A stretch of 6,424 nucleotides of DNA from Rhodospirillaceae bacterium CCH5-H10 (GTDB lineage Bacteria; Pseudomonadota; Alphaproteobacteria; Reyranellales; Reyranellaceae), in assembly GCA_001557035.1 (NCBI GenBank), contig LSKJ01000867.1, forward strand, positions 1-6,424, given 5' to 3'. Positions 1 through 6,293 of the stretch are shown here, piece after piece. The notes under the pieces are model-generated. The model ran no database searches, was not told the DNA's origin, and saw nothing but the letters and a program-made list of their open reading frames with translations. The position numbers and the translations under genes were made by a program. Positions within the stretch are counted from its first letter, which is position 1. Every line of letters starts with the position of its first letter.

Positions 1-5
1 CAGAG

Positions 6-64
6 TGTTCACCATGTCTCCGAACAGCCGTTCACCATGTCTCCGGTCCGTACAACCTGTACGG
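6..64. repeat. IS-end-like direct repeats plus inverted repeat
   Basis: The 16-mer GTTCACCATGTCTCCG occurs twice in the same orientation, at 7-22 and 30-45, with a 23-bp period, about two helical turns. The first copy sits in an imperfect palindrome with TGTTC at 6-10 and GAACA at 22-26. Immediately downstream is a perfect inverted repeat, CCGTACA at 48-54 and TGTACGG at 58-64, around a 3-bp spacer. Repeated short motifs of this kind are typical of transposase-binding sites at insertion sequence ends; the motif reminds me of ends of IS481/IS21-type elements, but that is from memory. No transposase gene is visible, so this is either the edge of an element lying left of the window or a remnant. 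Confidence 0.5.
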
Positions 65-139
65 GGGAGTGAGCGGGCGCGTTAACTCGGAGCGGGCCGG
101 GGCCGACCCGATGGACCGTCAAAACGCTCCAGCGGCGAA
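65..139. other. Intergenic stretch, nothing further recognised
   Basis: This GC-rich segment lies between the repeat cluster and the stop codon of the sensor gene. I see no gene, convincing intrinsic terminator or promoter in it. The minus-strand open frame that crosses it from within the sensor gene is a high-GC shadow, with an arginine- and proline-rich translation typical of off-frame reading. Confidence 0.4.
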
Positions 140-2293
140 CTACGGGGCAGTCCTGGACAGGGCATAGGAGACATCGTCGGCGAGGGCGGAGAGAAGCTGG
201 ACCTCTTCCGCGTCGAACGCCTGCGGTTCCCCGGCATAGATCACGAGGGCCGCCGCCAACTTCCCTTCCCGCCGCAGCGGCAGGACGATGCTCGAGCGAT
301 ATCCGTGCCGCAACGCTTCTTCGCGCCACGGCCGCGCGTTCGGATTGCTCTCGAAATCCTGGTTGATCTGGATGGCCCCCGTCTTGATCGCCATGCCCAG
401 CGGCCCGTTGCCCGTGGGCTCGTCGTTCCAGGTGATGTGGGCGCGGGCAAGATAGCCGTCGTCGGATCCCGCGATCGAGGGGAAGCGGAAGGTTTTGCCG
501 GGATCGTCATTGGCAATGGCGATCGCCACCATTTTATAGTCGCCGAATTCGACGAGGCTGGTGCAGATCTGATCGAAGATATCTGACTCGGACCGGGCTC
601 GTAGCAGGATGCTGGTTGCCGCCTGCAGCGACCTCTTCACGCGCGACAGCCGCAGAACTTCCTGCTCCAGTTTCACACGATCGCTGATGTCGACGCCCAT
701 CGCCTGACGGTAGGTCCGTCCTTCGAGTTCGAACGTACTGACCCGTACTTCCGCGGGGAACGTGCTGCCATCCTTGCGGCGGATCACCGTGCGAACCTCT
801 ATCTGGCGCCCGCCTGCCGCCGATGGGGTTGCCTGAAGATCGTCCTCGTCCGTCCCGTCCGGTATTCTGAGGTCTCTCGCATCCATCCCCCGGAGTTCCT
901 CGGCGCTGTACCCGACAGCCTTCTGCGCAGCCTCGTTGGTCTCGAGAATGCGGTTGTCGTCATCGATCACGATGAACATGTCCTGCACGGCATGAACGAA
1001 TCGAAGATTCCGCACCATCAGCTCGTGCGCTTCCTCGATCTGGCTTTTCCAGAGCGACCAGACCAGGAACGCCGCCACCAGAATGGTGGCCCCGAACACG
1101 AGGACGATCTTCTCCGAGCGGCGATCGATCGGGCGCATCACCTCCTCGTAGTCGGACTTGGCGATCACGATCCAGGGAACGGCCGTGGCGGAATACGATG
1201 CTGCGAGGACCCTCTTGCCGCGATAATCCACGCCCTCCCGCGCGCCGTCTCCCTGGCGAATCGCGGCGGCGGCGCTGAGGTTCGGCGTCGACAGCGGAAG
1301 GCGGAGCCCGGAGGGCGGGATCGGGCGCTCCCAGAAGCGCGGGGCCACCAGGAAAGCGGCATCGTTCCCGTCCCGACGCACCACCAGCACTTCCGACGTC
1401 GCGCTGCCGGTCGGCCAGGTCTGAATCTTCCGGAACAGATCGACGGCCGGATCGACGACGAGCACGACAACGAACGGACGCGGAGCCGGTGCGCCGGCAA
1501 CGAACGGTTGCGCGAATGCCATGCTGGGGGTCGAAGGGGTTCCGGCATCCAGTCGAAGCGGTCCGATCTTCAGCTTGTCGTCGCGTGCTGCGTCGCGCAC
1601 CAGGGCTTCGATCTCGCTGTCATCCTTGTGACCGGCAGCGCCGCCCGCTCCCGCCAGCAGTTTTCCATCGGCCGAGAACAGCATGATCTCACGCCGCTCG
1701 GGATGTCCGATCAGCACCTGATAGAGGACCAGTTCGACGATCTGCCGGAGTTCCGGAGCCTGGTCGATCTGGCTGAGCGGCACCCCTTTGAGGGACGTGA
1801 CCAGAAATCCCAGGTCGATCGCCCTTTCGGCGACCCACTGGTCGATCTGCTGCGCCTTGAGGCGGGCGATACCGGACTGCTGGGACAGCCGCTCGTCGCG
1901 AAAGGCGGTCCGCAGATCGTTGTTGAGAAGGTAACCTGTGGCGGCGATGCCCAATGCGAAGGCGGAGAATACGGCCAGGAGCAGCCATTTCCTGGCCCTG
2001 AGGGTCTCGTCGCCAGGAGCCCCCTGCCACACACTCTTGCGCAGCGAACGCTGGAAGAGCAGGCCGAAGCCAATCAGGGCGATCACGAGACCGGTCGCCA
2101 ACAGCGCCCCGCGCGAAAACAGATCCTGCATCGCCCGCTCGAATGACGGGAGCACATCGAGCCATTCCACGACCGTGAGCAGGGCAGCGACGAGCATCAA
2201 CCCGACCAGCGCTGCAAGCGAGATCCAGAAGATGCGGTGTGCCCGACCGGTTTCGGGTTCCGCCCTCGAGTGAGGAATCTGCTGCTGTGTCAT
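140..2293 (-). CDS. Membrane Cache-PAS-GAF sensor protein without output domain
   Basis: This encodes a 717-aa signal-sensing membrane protein. A hydrophobic hairpin lies at about residues 21-43 and 62-81, a third membrane helix at 102-123 and a fourth at 396-416. The roughly 270 residues between helices 3 and 4 form an extracytoplasmic Cache-like sensor; the start 'LKAQQIDQW' (145-153) and the end 'ASYSATAVPWIVIAKSDYEE' fit double-Cache domains. A cytoplasmic PAS domain follows (about 430-540, with 'GYSAEELRG', 'RRKDGSTFPAEV' and the closing 'MGVDISDR'). Then come a short coiled linker and a GAF domain (about 560-713). The protein stops right after GAF ('ALADDVSYALSRTAP'). Related architectures normally continue into GGDEF/EAL or histidine kinase modules, so it is an orphan sensor or a truncated one. 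ATG at 2293 is preferred; in-frame GTG (2296) and TTG (2299) lie just upstream and no strong ribosome binding site decides between them. Its ligand is unknown. Confidence 0.88.
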   Translation of the reverse strand: MTQQQIPHSRAEPETGRAHRIFWISLAALVGLMLVAALLTVVEWLDVLPSFERAMQDLFSRGALLATGLVIALIGFGLLFQRSLRKSVWQGAPGDETLRARKWLLLAVFSAFALGIAATGYLLNNDLRTAFRDERLSQQSGIARLKAQQIDQWVAERAIDLGFLVTSLKGVPLSQIDQAPELRQIVELVLYQVLIGHPERREIMLFSADGKLLAGAGGAAGHKDDSEIEALVRDAARDDKLKIGPLRLDAGTPSTPSMAFAQPFVAGAPAPRPFVVVLVVDPAVDLFRKIQTWPTGSATSEVLVVRRDGNDAAFLVAPRFWERPIPPSGLRLPLSTPNLSAAAAIRQGDGAREGVDYRGKRVLAASYSATAVPWIVIAKSDYEEVMRPIDRRSEKIVLVFGATILVAAFLVWSLWKSQIEEAHELMVRNLRFVHAVQDMFIVIDDDNRILETNEAAQKAVGYSAEELRGMDARDLRIPDGTDEDDLQATPSAAGGRQIEVRTVIRRKDGSTFPAEVRVSTFELEGRTYRQAMGVDISDRVKLEQEVLRLSRVKRSLQAATSILLRARSESDIFDQICTSLVEFGDYKMVAIAIANDDPGKTFRFPSIAGSDDGYLARAHITWNDEPTGNGPLGMAIKTGAIQINQDFESNPNARPWREEALRHGYRSSIVLPLRREGKLAAALVIYAGEPQAFDAEEVQLLSALADDVSYALSRTAP

Positions 2294-2379
2294 CACCAAC
2301 CGAACTGGGTGCCCCTGCCGTCGCCTCTACGCGCCGCGTACTTGGCCACCCCACTCTAACCAAGGCGGTCGCTGCGCCT

Positions 2380-2393
2380 TTGATCCAGCGCAA
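2380..2393. promoter_or_regulatory. Candidate FNR/FixK-type binding site
   Basis: TTGATCCAGCGCAA has the form TTGA-N6-GCAA, which fits the alphaproteobacterial FixK pattern TTG(A/C)-N6-(T/G)CAA and partly fits FNR (TTGAT-N4-ATCAA). It lies in the divergent region between the sensor gene and the exported ClpP-like gene. Its centre (2386.5) is about 40 bp from plausible transcription starts in both directions. On the minus strand a -10-like TAGAGT lies at 2358-2353; on the plus strand TCTAAA lies at 2415-2420. That is the usual class II activator distance. Both -10 elements are weak and such a short motif can occur by chance. Confidence 0.35.
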
Positions 2394-2520
2394 TCATCGA
2401 GCCTGCGCCAATGATCTAAAGAGGGATGGATGGTGAATAGATAATCGTTTGCATGCTACAACTTCTGCCTCCGCTGGGAAATTGGTCCCGGGCGCTGCTG
2501 CGAGACGGGGGACAAGCGTG

Positions 2521-3738
2521 ATGCACCCGAACCGGTGCCAGCGCGCGGCGGCCGAGATTTCCAGATGGTTCTCGGCGATTGTGATCGGCTTCCTCTCCTG
2601 GAGCTTCGTGCCGGAGGAAGCCCACGCCTTCAACATCGCCCTCGACAGCAAGTCGATTCCCGGACTGAACCCGAAGGCGCCCCTGGTCGCCCACACGCTC
2701 CGCATCACCGGCCGTTTCGAGCAGGGCGATGGCGACAAGCTGCGGACCATGCTGGCCGGTCTCAAGGCCAAGACCGCCAGGATCGCCAATCAACCGCTGG
2801 CAACCGCCGAACTCAGCAGCAGCGGGGGCGATCTGCTCGAAGGTCTCAAGGTCGGGTATCTTTTTCGCGAGTTCGAAGTGGCCACGCTCGTGCGCAAGGG
2901 CGACATCTGCCTGTCCGCCTGCGCGATGGCATTCCTGGGCGGCACCGCCAGCCGACAGTTGCCCACGCCCCTGCCCAGCCGCACCATCGAGATCGGCGGT
3001 CAAGTCGGCTTCCACAACTTCACGCTGGACGCCACGGTGGTTCAGACCGAGACGAAGGGTGATACCACGGCGGGGATCGCCCGCGGTTTCGGACTGGGCC
3101 GGGCGGGCGCCTCGGCCCTGATCCGCTACGCCGCCGACCTCGGCGTCGATGCGGGCTTCATCGCGCAACTGCTCGTCCGCCCGCCCGATACCTGGATCTA
3201 CATCGACACCACCGAGATGTTCCTGACCGTCGGCGCCTGCCCGAGCGGGCCCGAACCGCCGCAGGGTCGCCTCGAACAGCAGGCGGTGAATGTCTGCAAT
3301 CATGCAAGCGGCGCGGGCCAAGTCGCCGAACCCTCCCAGGCGCAGCCGATGTCGGCCCGCGAGGCCAAGCGCTACCTGCTGGAGCAGGTCCAGCGCAACA
3401 TCGCGAGCGCGAACGTCAAGGGACCGCTCGTCGGGCAGCTCGCGGGCGTCCTTGCGTCGAGGGACGACCGGCTGATCGACAGTGTCTATTCGGACCTGAG
3501 GGCCGCGGGGATCTCATTGCCGGAGCCGGTGGGCCGAAGCTTCGTCGTCAGTGGCTATACCTTCGGTGAACTGCAGGCCGAATGCCACGTGAACCTGTCG
3601 GCGAGCCAGCCCGACAAGTTCGACTATGTCATCGTCATGAGGGGAGTGGGCATTTCCCGCTCCTTCACCTTCCCGCCACCGGCGTGCCCGGCCCTCTTCC
3701 GGTACGATAGCCAGCAAGTCCTCAATCCGAAGCGATGA
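2521..3738 (+). CDS. Exported ClpP/crotonase-like periplasmic protein (COG3904-type)
   Basis: This encodes a predicted periplasmic or envelope protein of 405 aa. ATG at 2521 is chosen over the in-frame ATG at 2449 because it is directly followed by a signal peptide: basic start 'MHPNRCQRAA', hydrophobic core about 17-30 and likely cleavage after A-H-A (34-36). It also has a purine-rich GGGGGA about 10 bp upstream; an adjacent in-frame GTG at 2518 is possible. Residues about 57-235 resemble the ClpP/SDH-like fold: 'ELSSSGGDLLEGL' (97-109) fits the oxyanion-loop region, 'CLSACAMAFLGG' (130-141) carries the Ser132 nucleophile-like position inside a Cys-X3-Cys, and 'GFHNF' (163-167) supplies His165. 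In active ClpP-class enzymes Ser, His and Asp form the catalytic triad; the acid is not clear here, so proteolysis is unproven. Residues about 275-405 form a second region I do not recognise. The last 17 bp overlap the convergent gene at 3722-4105. Confidence 0.82.
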   Translation: MHPNRCQRAAAEISRWFSAIVIGFLSWSFVPEEAHAFNIALDSKSIPGLNPKAPLVAHTLRITGRFEQGDGDKLRTMLAGLKAKTARIANQPLATAELSSSGGDLLEGLKVGYLFREFEVATLVRKGDICLSACAMAFLGGTASRQLPTPLPSRTIEIGGQVGFHNFTLDATVVQTETKGDTTAGIARGFGLGRAGASALIRYAADLGVDAGFIAQLLVRPPDTWIYIDTTEMFLTVGACPSGPEPPQGRLEQQAVNVCNHASGAGQVAEPSQAQPMSAREAKRYLLEQVQRNIASANVKGPLVGQLAGVLASRDDRLIDSVYSDLRAAGISLPEPVGRSFVVSGYTFGELQAECHVNLSASQPDKFDYVIVMRGVGISRSFTFPPPACPALFRYDSQQVLNPKR

Positions 3739-4105
3739 GCGCCTGTTCCTTGAGCCAGGCGCGCGCCTTGGCCTCGGTCTTGAAGAGCCGTGCCGGCCGC
3801 TTGGACGGCGAGATGTTGACGAAGCGCCGGAACGCCAGCTGCACGGCGTCGTCGATGCCCACGACGGCCAGGGGGCCGCTGGGGAAATGGGACGTATAGG
3901 CGCTGAGCCGCGCGCCCATCGCCATCACGTCCTTGTCGTCATAGACCGGCTTCAGCGCCGTCGCATCGAACAGCTTCGAATAGGCCAGCGCGTTGGCGAT
4001 GACGAGGGCATCGAAATGCTCCTCCATCTCCTTCAGGGTCACTTCCCCTTCTGCGACGACATGGATGAGCTTCTGCTCATGCAGGATTTCCCAACGCAAC
4101 GGCAT
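3722..4105 (-). CDS. STAS/SpoIIAA-like small cytoplasmic protein
   Basis: This 127-aa soluble protein has no signal peptide or membrane segment. The pattern fits an alternating alpha/beta STAS or SpoIIAA-like fold: a beta-strand start 'WEILHEQKLIHVVAEGEVT' (5-23), a helix 'LKEMEEHFDALVIAN' (24-38), the strand-turn 'YSKLFDATAL' (42-51), a helix around 58-72, the strand 'GPLAVVGI' (77-84), a helix 86-96 and the C-terminal 'RLFKTEAKARAWLKEQ' (106-121). Similar small proteins are widespread and mostly uncharacterised in Alphaproteobacteria. The serine phosphorylated in true anti-anti-sigma factors is not evident, and no anti-sigma kinase lies nearby, so a role in sigma-factor control should not be assumed. 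ATG at 4105 has a GGAG about 10 bp upstream. The 3' end overlaps the ClpP-like gene by 17 bp in convergent orientation; the 5' end faces the Rap1a-like gene across 83 bp. Confidence 0.8.
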   Translation of the reverse strand: MPLRWEILHEQKLIHVVAEGEVTLKEMEEHFDALVIANALAYSKLFDATALKPVYDDKDVMAMGARLSAYTSHFPSGPLAVVGIDDAVQLAFRRFVNISPSKRPARLFKTEAKARAWLKEQALIASD

Positions 4106-4127
4106 GTCTTACAACTCCAGTGCCCCC

Positions 4128-4157
4128 CGGTCCGGACCGCCAGCCTATCACGGCTGG
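4128..4157. promoter_or_regulatory. Palindrome and hairpin in divergent intergenic region
   Basis: The 12-bp perfect palindrome CGGTCCGGACCG (4128-4139) is followed directly by a hairpin with a 6-bp stem, CCAGCC (4140-4145) and GGCTGG (4152-4157), around a 6-nt loop. Both lie in the 83-bp gap between the divergent genes starting at 4105 and 4189. They could be an operator or a leader-RNA structure, but GC-rich palindromes of this size are not rare in such a genome. No clear -35/-10 pair was found in this gap. Confidence 0.25.
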
Positions 4158-4188
4158 GCCGAAACTGACGCATCGAAGAGATGGACGG

Positions 4189-4551
4189 ATGAAGCTGTCG
4201 CGCGTTCTGGCAATTCTCGTGGGCCTGTCGATGGCCTCGCCCTGGGTCGCGCCGGCTGCGCGGGCGCAGCAGGACACGAGTTCGGCCAACTACATCATGC
4301 TGGGCTGCGAGGCCTTCCTGCTCGACCCCATCCCGACCTCGCGGCTGCTTCTGGCCGGCGTCTGCGCGGGCATCATCGACACGCTGCAGGTGGTCAAACC
4401 GAACATCTGCCTGCCCGGCATCGCCACGCGCCGGCTGCTGGTGCGCGGCGTCGTGAGCTACATCAACGCCATTCCCGCACGCCTGCACGAGAACTTCATC
4501 GAGCTGGCCAGCGAAGCCCTCGAACAGACCTGGCCGTGCGCGCCCAAGTGA
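4189..4551 (+). CDS. Exported Rap1a/Tai-like four-cysteine protein
   Basis: This is a small 120-aa secreted protein. ATG at 4189 is chosen because it begins a clean Sec signal peptide (residues 1-26: 'MKLSRVLAIL', hydrophobic core, 'AARA' before QQD). Starts further upstream in the frame would bury the signal, and only a weak GAAGAGA-like site precedes the ATG. The mature part has four cysteines (40, 59, 74, 117). The spacing resembles the Rap1a/Tai fold: 'LGCEAFL' near the start, 'CAGIIDTLQ' (59-67), 'NICLPGIATRRLLVRGVVSYI' (72-92), then helices and a final 'TWPC' (114-117). In the founding members (Serratia type VI secretion immunity proteins) these cysteines form disulfides and the protein neutralises a periplasmic amidase effector. 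No effector or secretion gene is visible here, so this is probably one of the many family members outside toxin-immunity loci, with unknown role. Confidence 0.75.
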   Translation: MKLSRVLAILVGLSMASPWVAPAARAQQDTSSANYIMLGCEAFLLDPIPTSRLLLAGVCAGIIDTLQVVKPNICLPGIATRRLLVRGVVSYINAIPARLHENFIELASEALEQTWPCAPK

Positions 4552-4564
4552 CGCCGGTCCGGCG
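4552..4564. terminator. Possible weak bidirectional terminator hairpin
   Basis: CGCCG (4552-4556) and CGGCG (4560-4564) can form a 5-bp GC stem around GTC. It fills the 16-bp space between the convergent stop codons at 4551 and 4568. There is no T-run after it in either direction, so an intrinsic terminator is only weakly supported. Confidence 0.25.
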
Positions 4565-4567
4565 GCT

Positions 4568-6181
4568 TCAGTCGACGACGTAGAAGCAGACGAAGCCGTC
4601 GAGCGGCTTCTCCTTCCATTCGGACGGCTTGTAGTCGACGAACTGGTCCATCATCGCCTTGGCCTTGCCCTCGCCGACCAGCCTCTGCTGCGCGATGACG
4701 TAGAGGCGCGGCACGCGGCCGCGGAACTTGAGGTTCCGCATGTCCTCGATCGACCAGAAGTCGGCATGGTTGGCCATGACGCGGACGTTGCGGACCTCGA
4801 GGCCGATCTCGGGTGACGGCACGAAGATCAGGGTGGAGCCGCGGTCGGGCGCCGGCACGTCGATCGTGCGGATGAACTTCACGACCGCGTCGTTGGCCGT
4901 GGAGTGCCGGAAATCGCGCACGCCCAGCGGATGGCCGAGATTGACGACGACATGCCTGGCGTGGGCTGCGAGCCCATAGAGCACGCCGACCAGCGCCATC
5001 ATGATTCCGGCCAGTCGCAGCAGCCGGCTCGGCACGATCAGGAACGCCTGCACCGCGCCGACCAGAAGCAGCAGCGACACCGGACGGAAATAGCGCTCCT
5101 CCTGGCCGATCGTGGCGCCCCCCGCCCACAGCAGCAGGAAGACGGCGGCGTAGGCCAGCGTCGTCAGCCCGGCGAAGACCAGGTAATCGCGATGACTCCG
5201 GCGCAGTTGCCGCCACATGACGTAGAGCGTGACCGCGGCCGGCAGCGCGAGGATGTAGCCCACCGCCAGTTGCGAACCGAAGATCGCGCGGCTGGGATGG
5301 AGCAGGATGAAGTTCCACATCTCGCCGAACGAGAGCGCGGCGCCCCACACGCAGCTCAGGATGAAGATGCCGTGGGTGACGAACACCGACCACTGGACCG
5401 ACGCCACCGTCGAAGCCGCCGTCCAGCCGCGCGAGTACCAGGCGTAATAGAGGACGACGCCCACGATCGCGATGGTGAGCGCCGCCACCACGCCGCGGCG
5501 CACCGTGTCGGCCTTGTCCCGCCACGGGTGCGGTCCCGAGAGCACCGCAGCCGAGATTGCGGCACAGGCGAGGACGACGGCGGACAGCTTGGCGAAGAAC
5601 ATGACCGCCGTGCCGAGCACCAGTGGCGGCACGGCGAACCAGCGCAGGTCCCGCAGCCGCCACACGAGCAGCAGGAACCACGGCGCGATGCCGAACAGCA
5701 GGATCTCGCCGCCGATGAAGATCACGAACGGAAAGGCGAAGCCGCGGCTGCAGACGATCAGCACGAGCGAGATCGCGATGACATGCGGCGGAAAGCCGAA
5801 GGCGCGATAGAGCGCCCACCAGCCCACCAGGCCGATTGCCGAAAAGACGGCGACCGTCGCGATCACCGCATGGCCGAGGGTCAGGCCCAGCTCCTCCAGG
5901 ACACCCGGCACGACATGCTGTCCCGGCGACCAGATCGACATGAAGGTCGAGATATCCTTCGTGATGTCCTGCGGATCGGGCGAGGCCCAGTGGTTCCAGG
6001 GCAGGCCGTGGCGGAGGTCCCACCCCAGCAGGCCCCAGCCGCTGTCGGACCAGATGACCGGCCGGACGACGGCATTGACCGCCGTATAGGCCAGCACGAT
6101 CGCGACGATCAGCACGCAGCAGCCGATGACGATGGACTGCGGCGACAGGATCCGCCTGCCGCCCCGGATATCGAGACTCAT
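4568..6181 (-). CDS. Polytopic membrane protein, GT-C glycosyltransferase-like
   Basis: This encodes a 537-aa inner-membrane protein. ATG at 6181 is preferred over GTG at 6232 because CAGG lies about 7-10 bp upstream, and the longer start would place the N-terminus inside the AT-rich operator. About ten to eleven hydrophobic segments are visible (roughly 15-37, 102-124, 134-175, 185-214, 232-249, 264-286, 304-323, 334-353, 366-384, 388-405), followed by a soluble C-terminal domain of about 130 residues. The first loop carries acidic residues Asp46 and Asp55 ('WSDSGWGLLGWD'). A late segment starts with 'EERYFRP' (361-367), like the ERY-P element of PMT/ArnT-type enzymes. GT-C enzymes use polyprenyl-phosphate sugars to modify proteins or lipids on the periplasmic side. 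Family assignment is by topology and these short motifs, so donor and acceptor are unknown. The 521-aa frame overlapping on the same strand is a shadow. Confidence 0.7.
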   Translation of the reverse strand: MSLDIRGGRRILSPQSIVIGCCVLIVAIVLAYTAVNAVVRPVIWSDSGWGLLGWDLRHGLPWNHWASPDPQDITKDISTFMSIWSPGQHVVPGVLEELGLTLGHAVIATVAVFSAIGLVGWWALYRAFGFPPHVIAISLVLIVCSRGFAFPFVIFIGGEILLFGIAPWFLLLVWRLRDLRWFAVPPLVLGTAVMFFAKLSAVVLACAAISAAVLSGPHPWRDKADTVRRGVVAALTIAIVGVVLYYAWYSRGWTAASTVASVQWSVFVTHGIFILSCVWGAALSFGEMWNFILLHPSRAIFGSQLAVGYILALPAAVTLYVMWRQLRRSHRDYLVFAGLTTLAYAAVFLLLWAGGATIGQEERYFRPVSLLLLVGAVQAFLIVPSRLLRLAGIMMALVGVLYGLAAHARHVVVNLGHPLGVRDFRHSTANDAVVKFIRTIDVPAPDRGSTLIFVPSPEIGLEVRNVRVMANHADFWSIEDMRNLKFRGRVPRLYVIAQQRLVGEGKAKAMMDQFVDYKPSEWKEKPLDGFVCFYVVD

Positions 6182-6220
6182 GCGACCTGAATACACCGGC
6201 GCCCGCGCACGCCCTACCGA

Positions 6221-6248
6221 TTGACGTCGCACAATGTTATATTATAAC
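6221..6248 (+). promoter_or_regulatory. Predicted sigma-70-type promoter of the gene at 6294
   Basis: TTGACG at 6221-6226 (-35) and TATAAC at 6243-6248 (-10) are separated by 16 bp, a good housekeeping promoter. Transcription would start near 6255 and give a leader of about 40 nt. The -10 lies inside the Zur-like palindrome, so a bound repressor would block RNA polymerase directly. Confidence 0.6.
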
Positions 6249-6268
6249 ACATTATAGTATAACATTGT
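6231..6268. promoter_or_regulatory. Double Zur-box-like operator (38-bp AT-rich palindrome)
   Basis: The arms 6231-6247 and 6252-6268 are inverted copies matching at 16 of 17 positions around CACA, in an otherwise GC-rich region. Inside are two overlapping sites matching the Zur box as I know it from proteobacteria (ATGTTATA-N-TATAACAT). Site one (6234-6250, centre 6242) matches 15 of 16 fixed positions; site two (6249-6265, centre 6257) matches 14 of 16. The centres are 15 bp apart, on nearly the same DNA face to within half a turn. Zur binds with zinc and represses zinc-uptake genes. The operator lies between divergent genes and covers the -10 of the plus-strand promoter; whether it also controls the minus-strand gene is not clear. 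Confidence 0.7.
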
Positions 6269-6293
6269 CTTGCGGCGCGTAGGGAGATTTCGG

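Noticed and set aside
992..2146. Long plus-strand open frame (384 aa) opposite the sensor gene
   Set aside because: Its translation is rich in R, H, D, G and Q with no recognisable domain, and it is antisense to a gene with clear membrane, PAS and GAF features. This is the usual high-GC shadow.
2341..2364. CTTGG...CCAAG inverted repeat upstream of the sensor gene
   Set aside because: The 5-bp arms with a 14-nt loop are too weak to call an operator or hairpin.
2449..2520. Upstream in-frame ATG extending the ClpP-like gene by 24 residues
   Set aside because: It would put a long polar stretch ahead of a good signal peptide, and the ATG at 2521 has a suitable ribosome binding site.
2416..3321. 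301-aa minus-strand open frame opposite the ClpP-like gene
   Set aside because: The plus-strand frame has a signal peptide and ClpP-like motifs, and the antisense frame has none.
4458..6023. 521-aa minus-strand open frame overlapping the GT-C-like gene
   Set aside because: It is an out-of-phase arginine/glycine-rich reading of the same DNA. The 4568-6181 frame has the coherent membrane topology.
4904..6190. Plus-strand open frame (428 aa) opposite the GT-C-like gene
   Set aside because: It is extremely rich in H, R, D, E and Q, as expected when hydrophobic membrane codons are read in antisense. No domain or ribosome binding site supports it.
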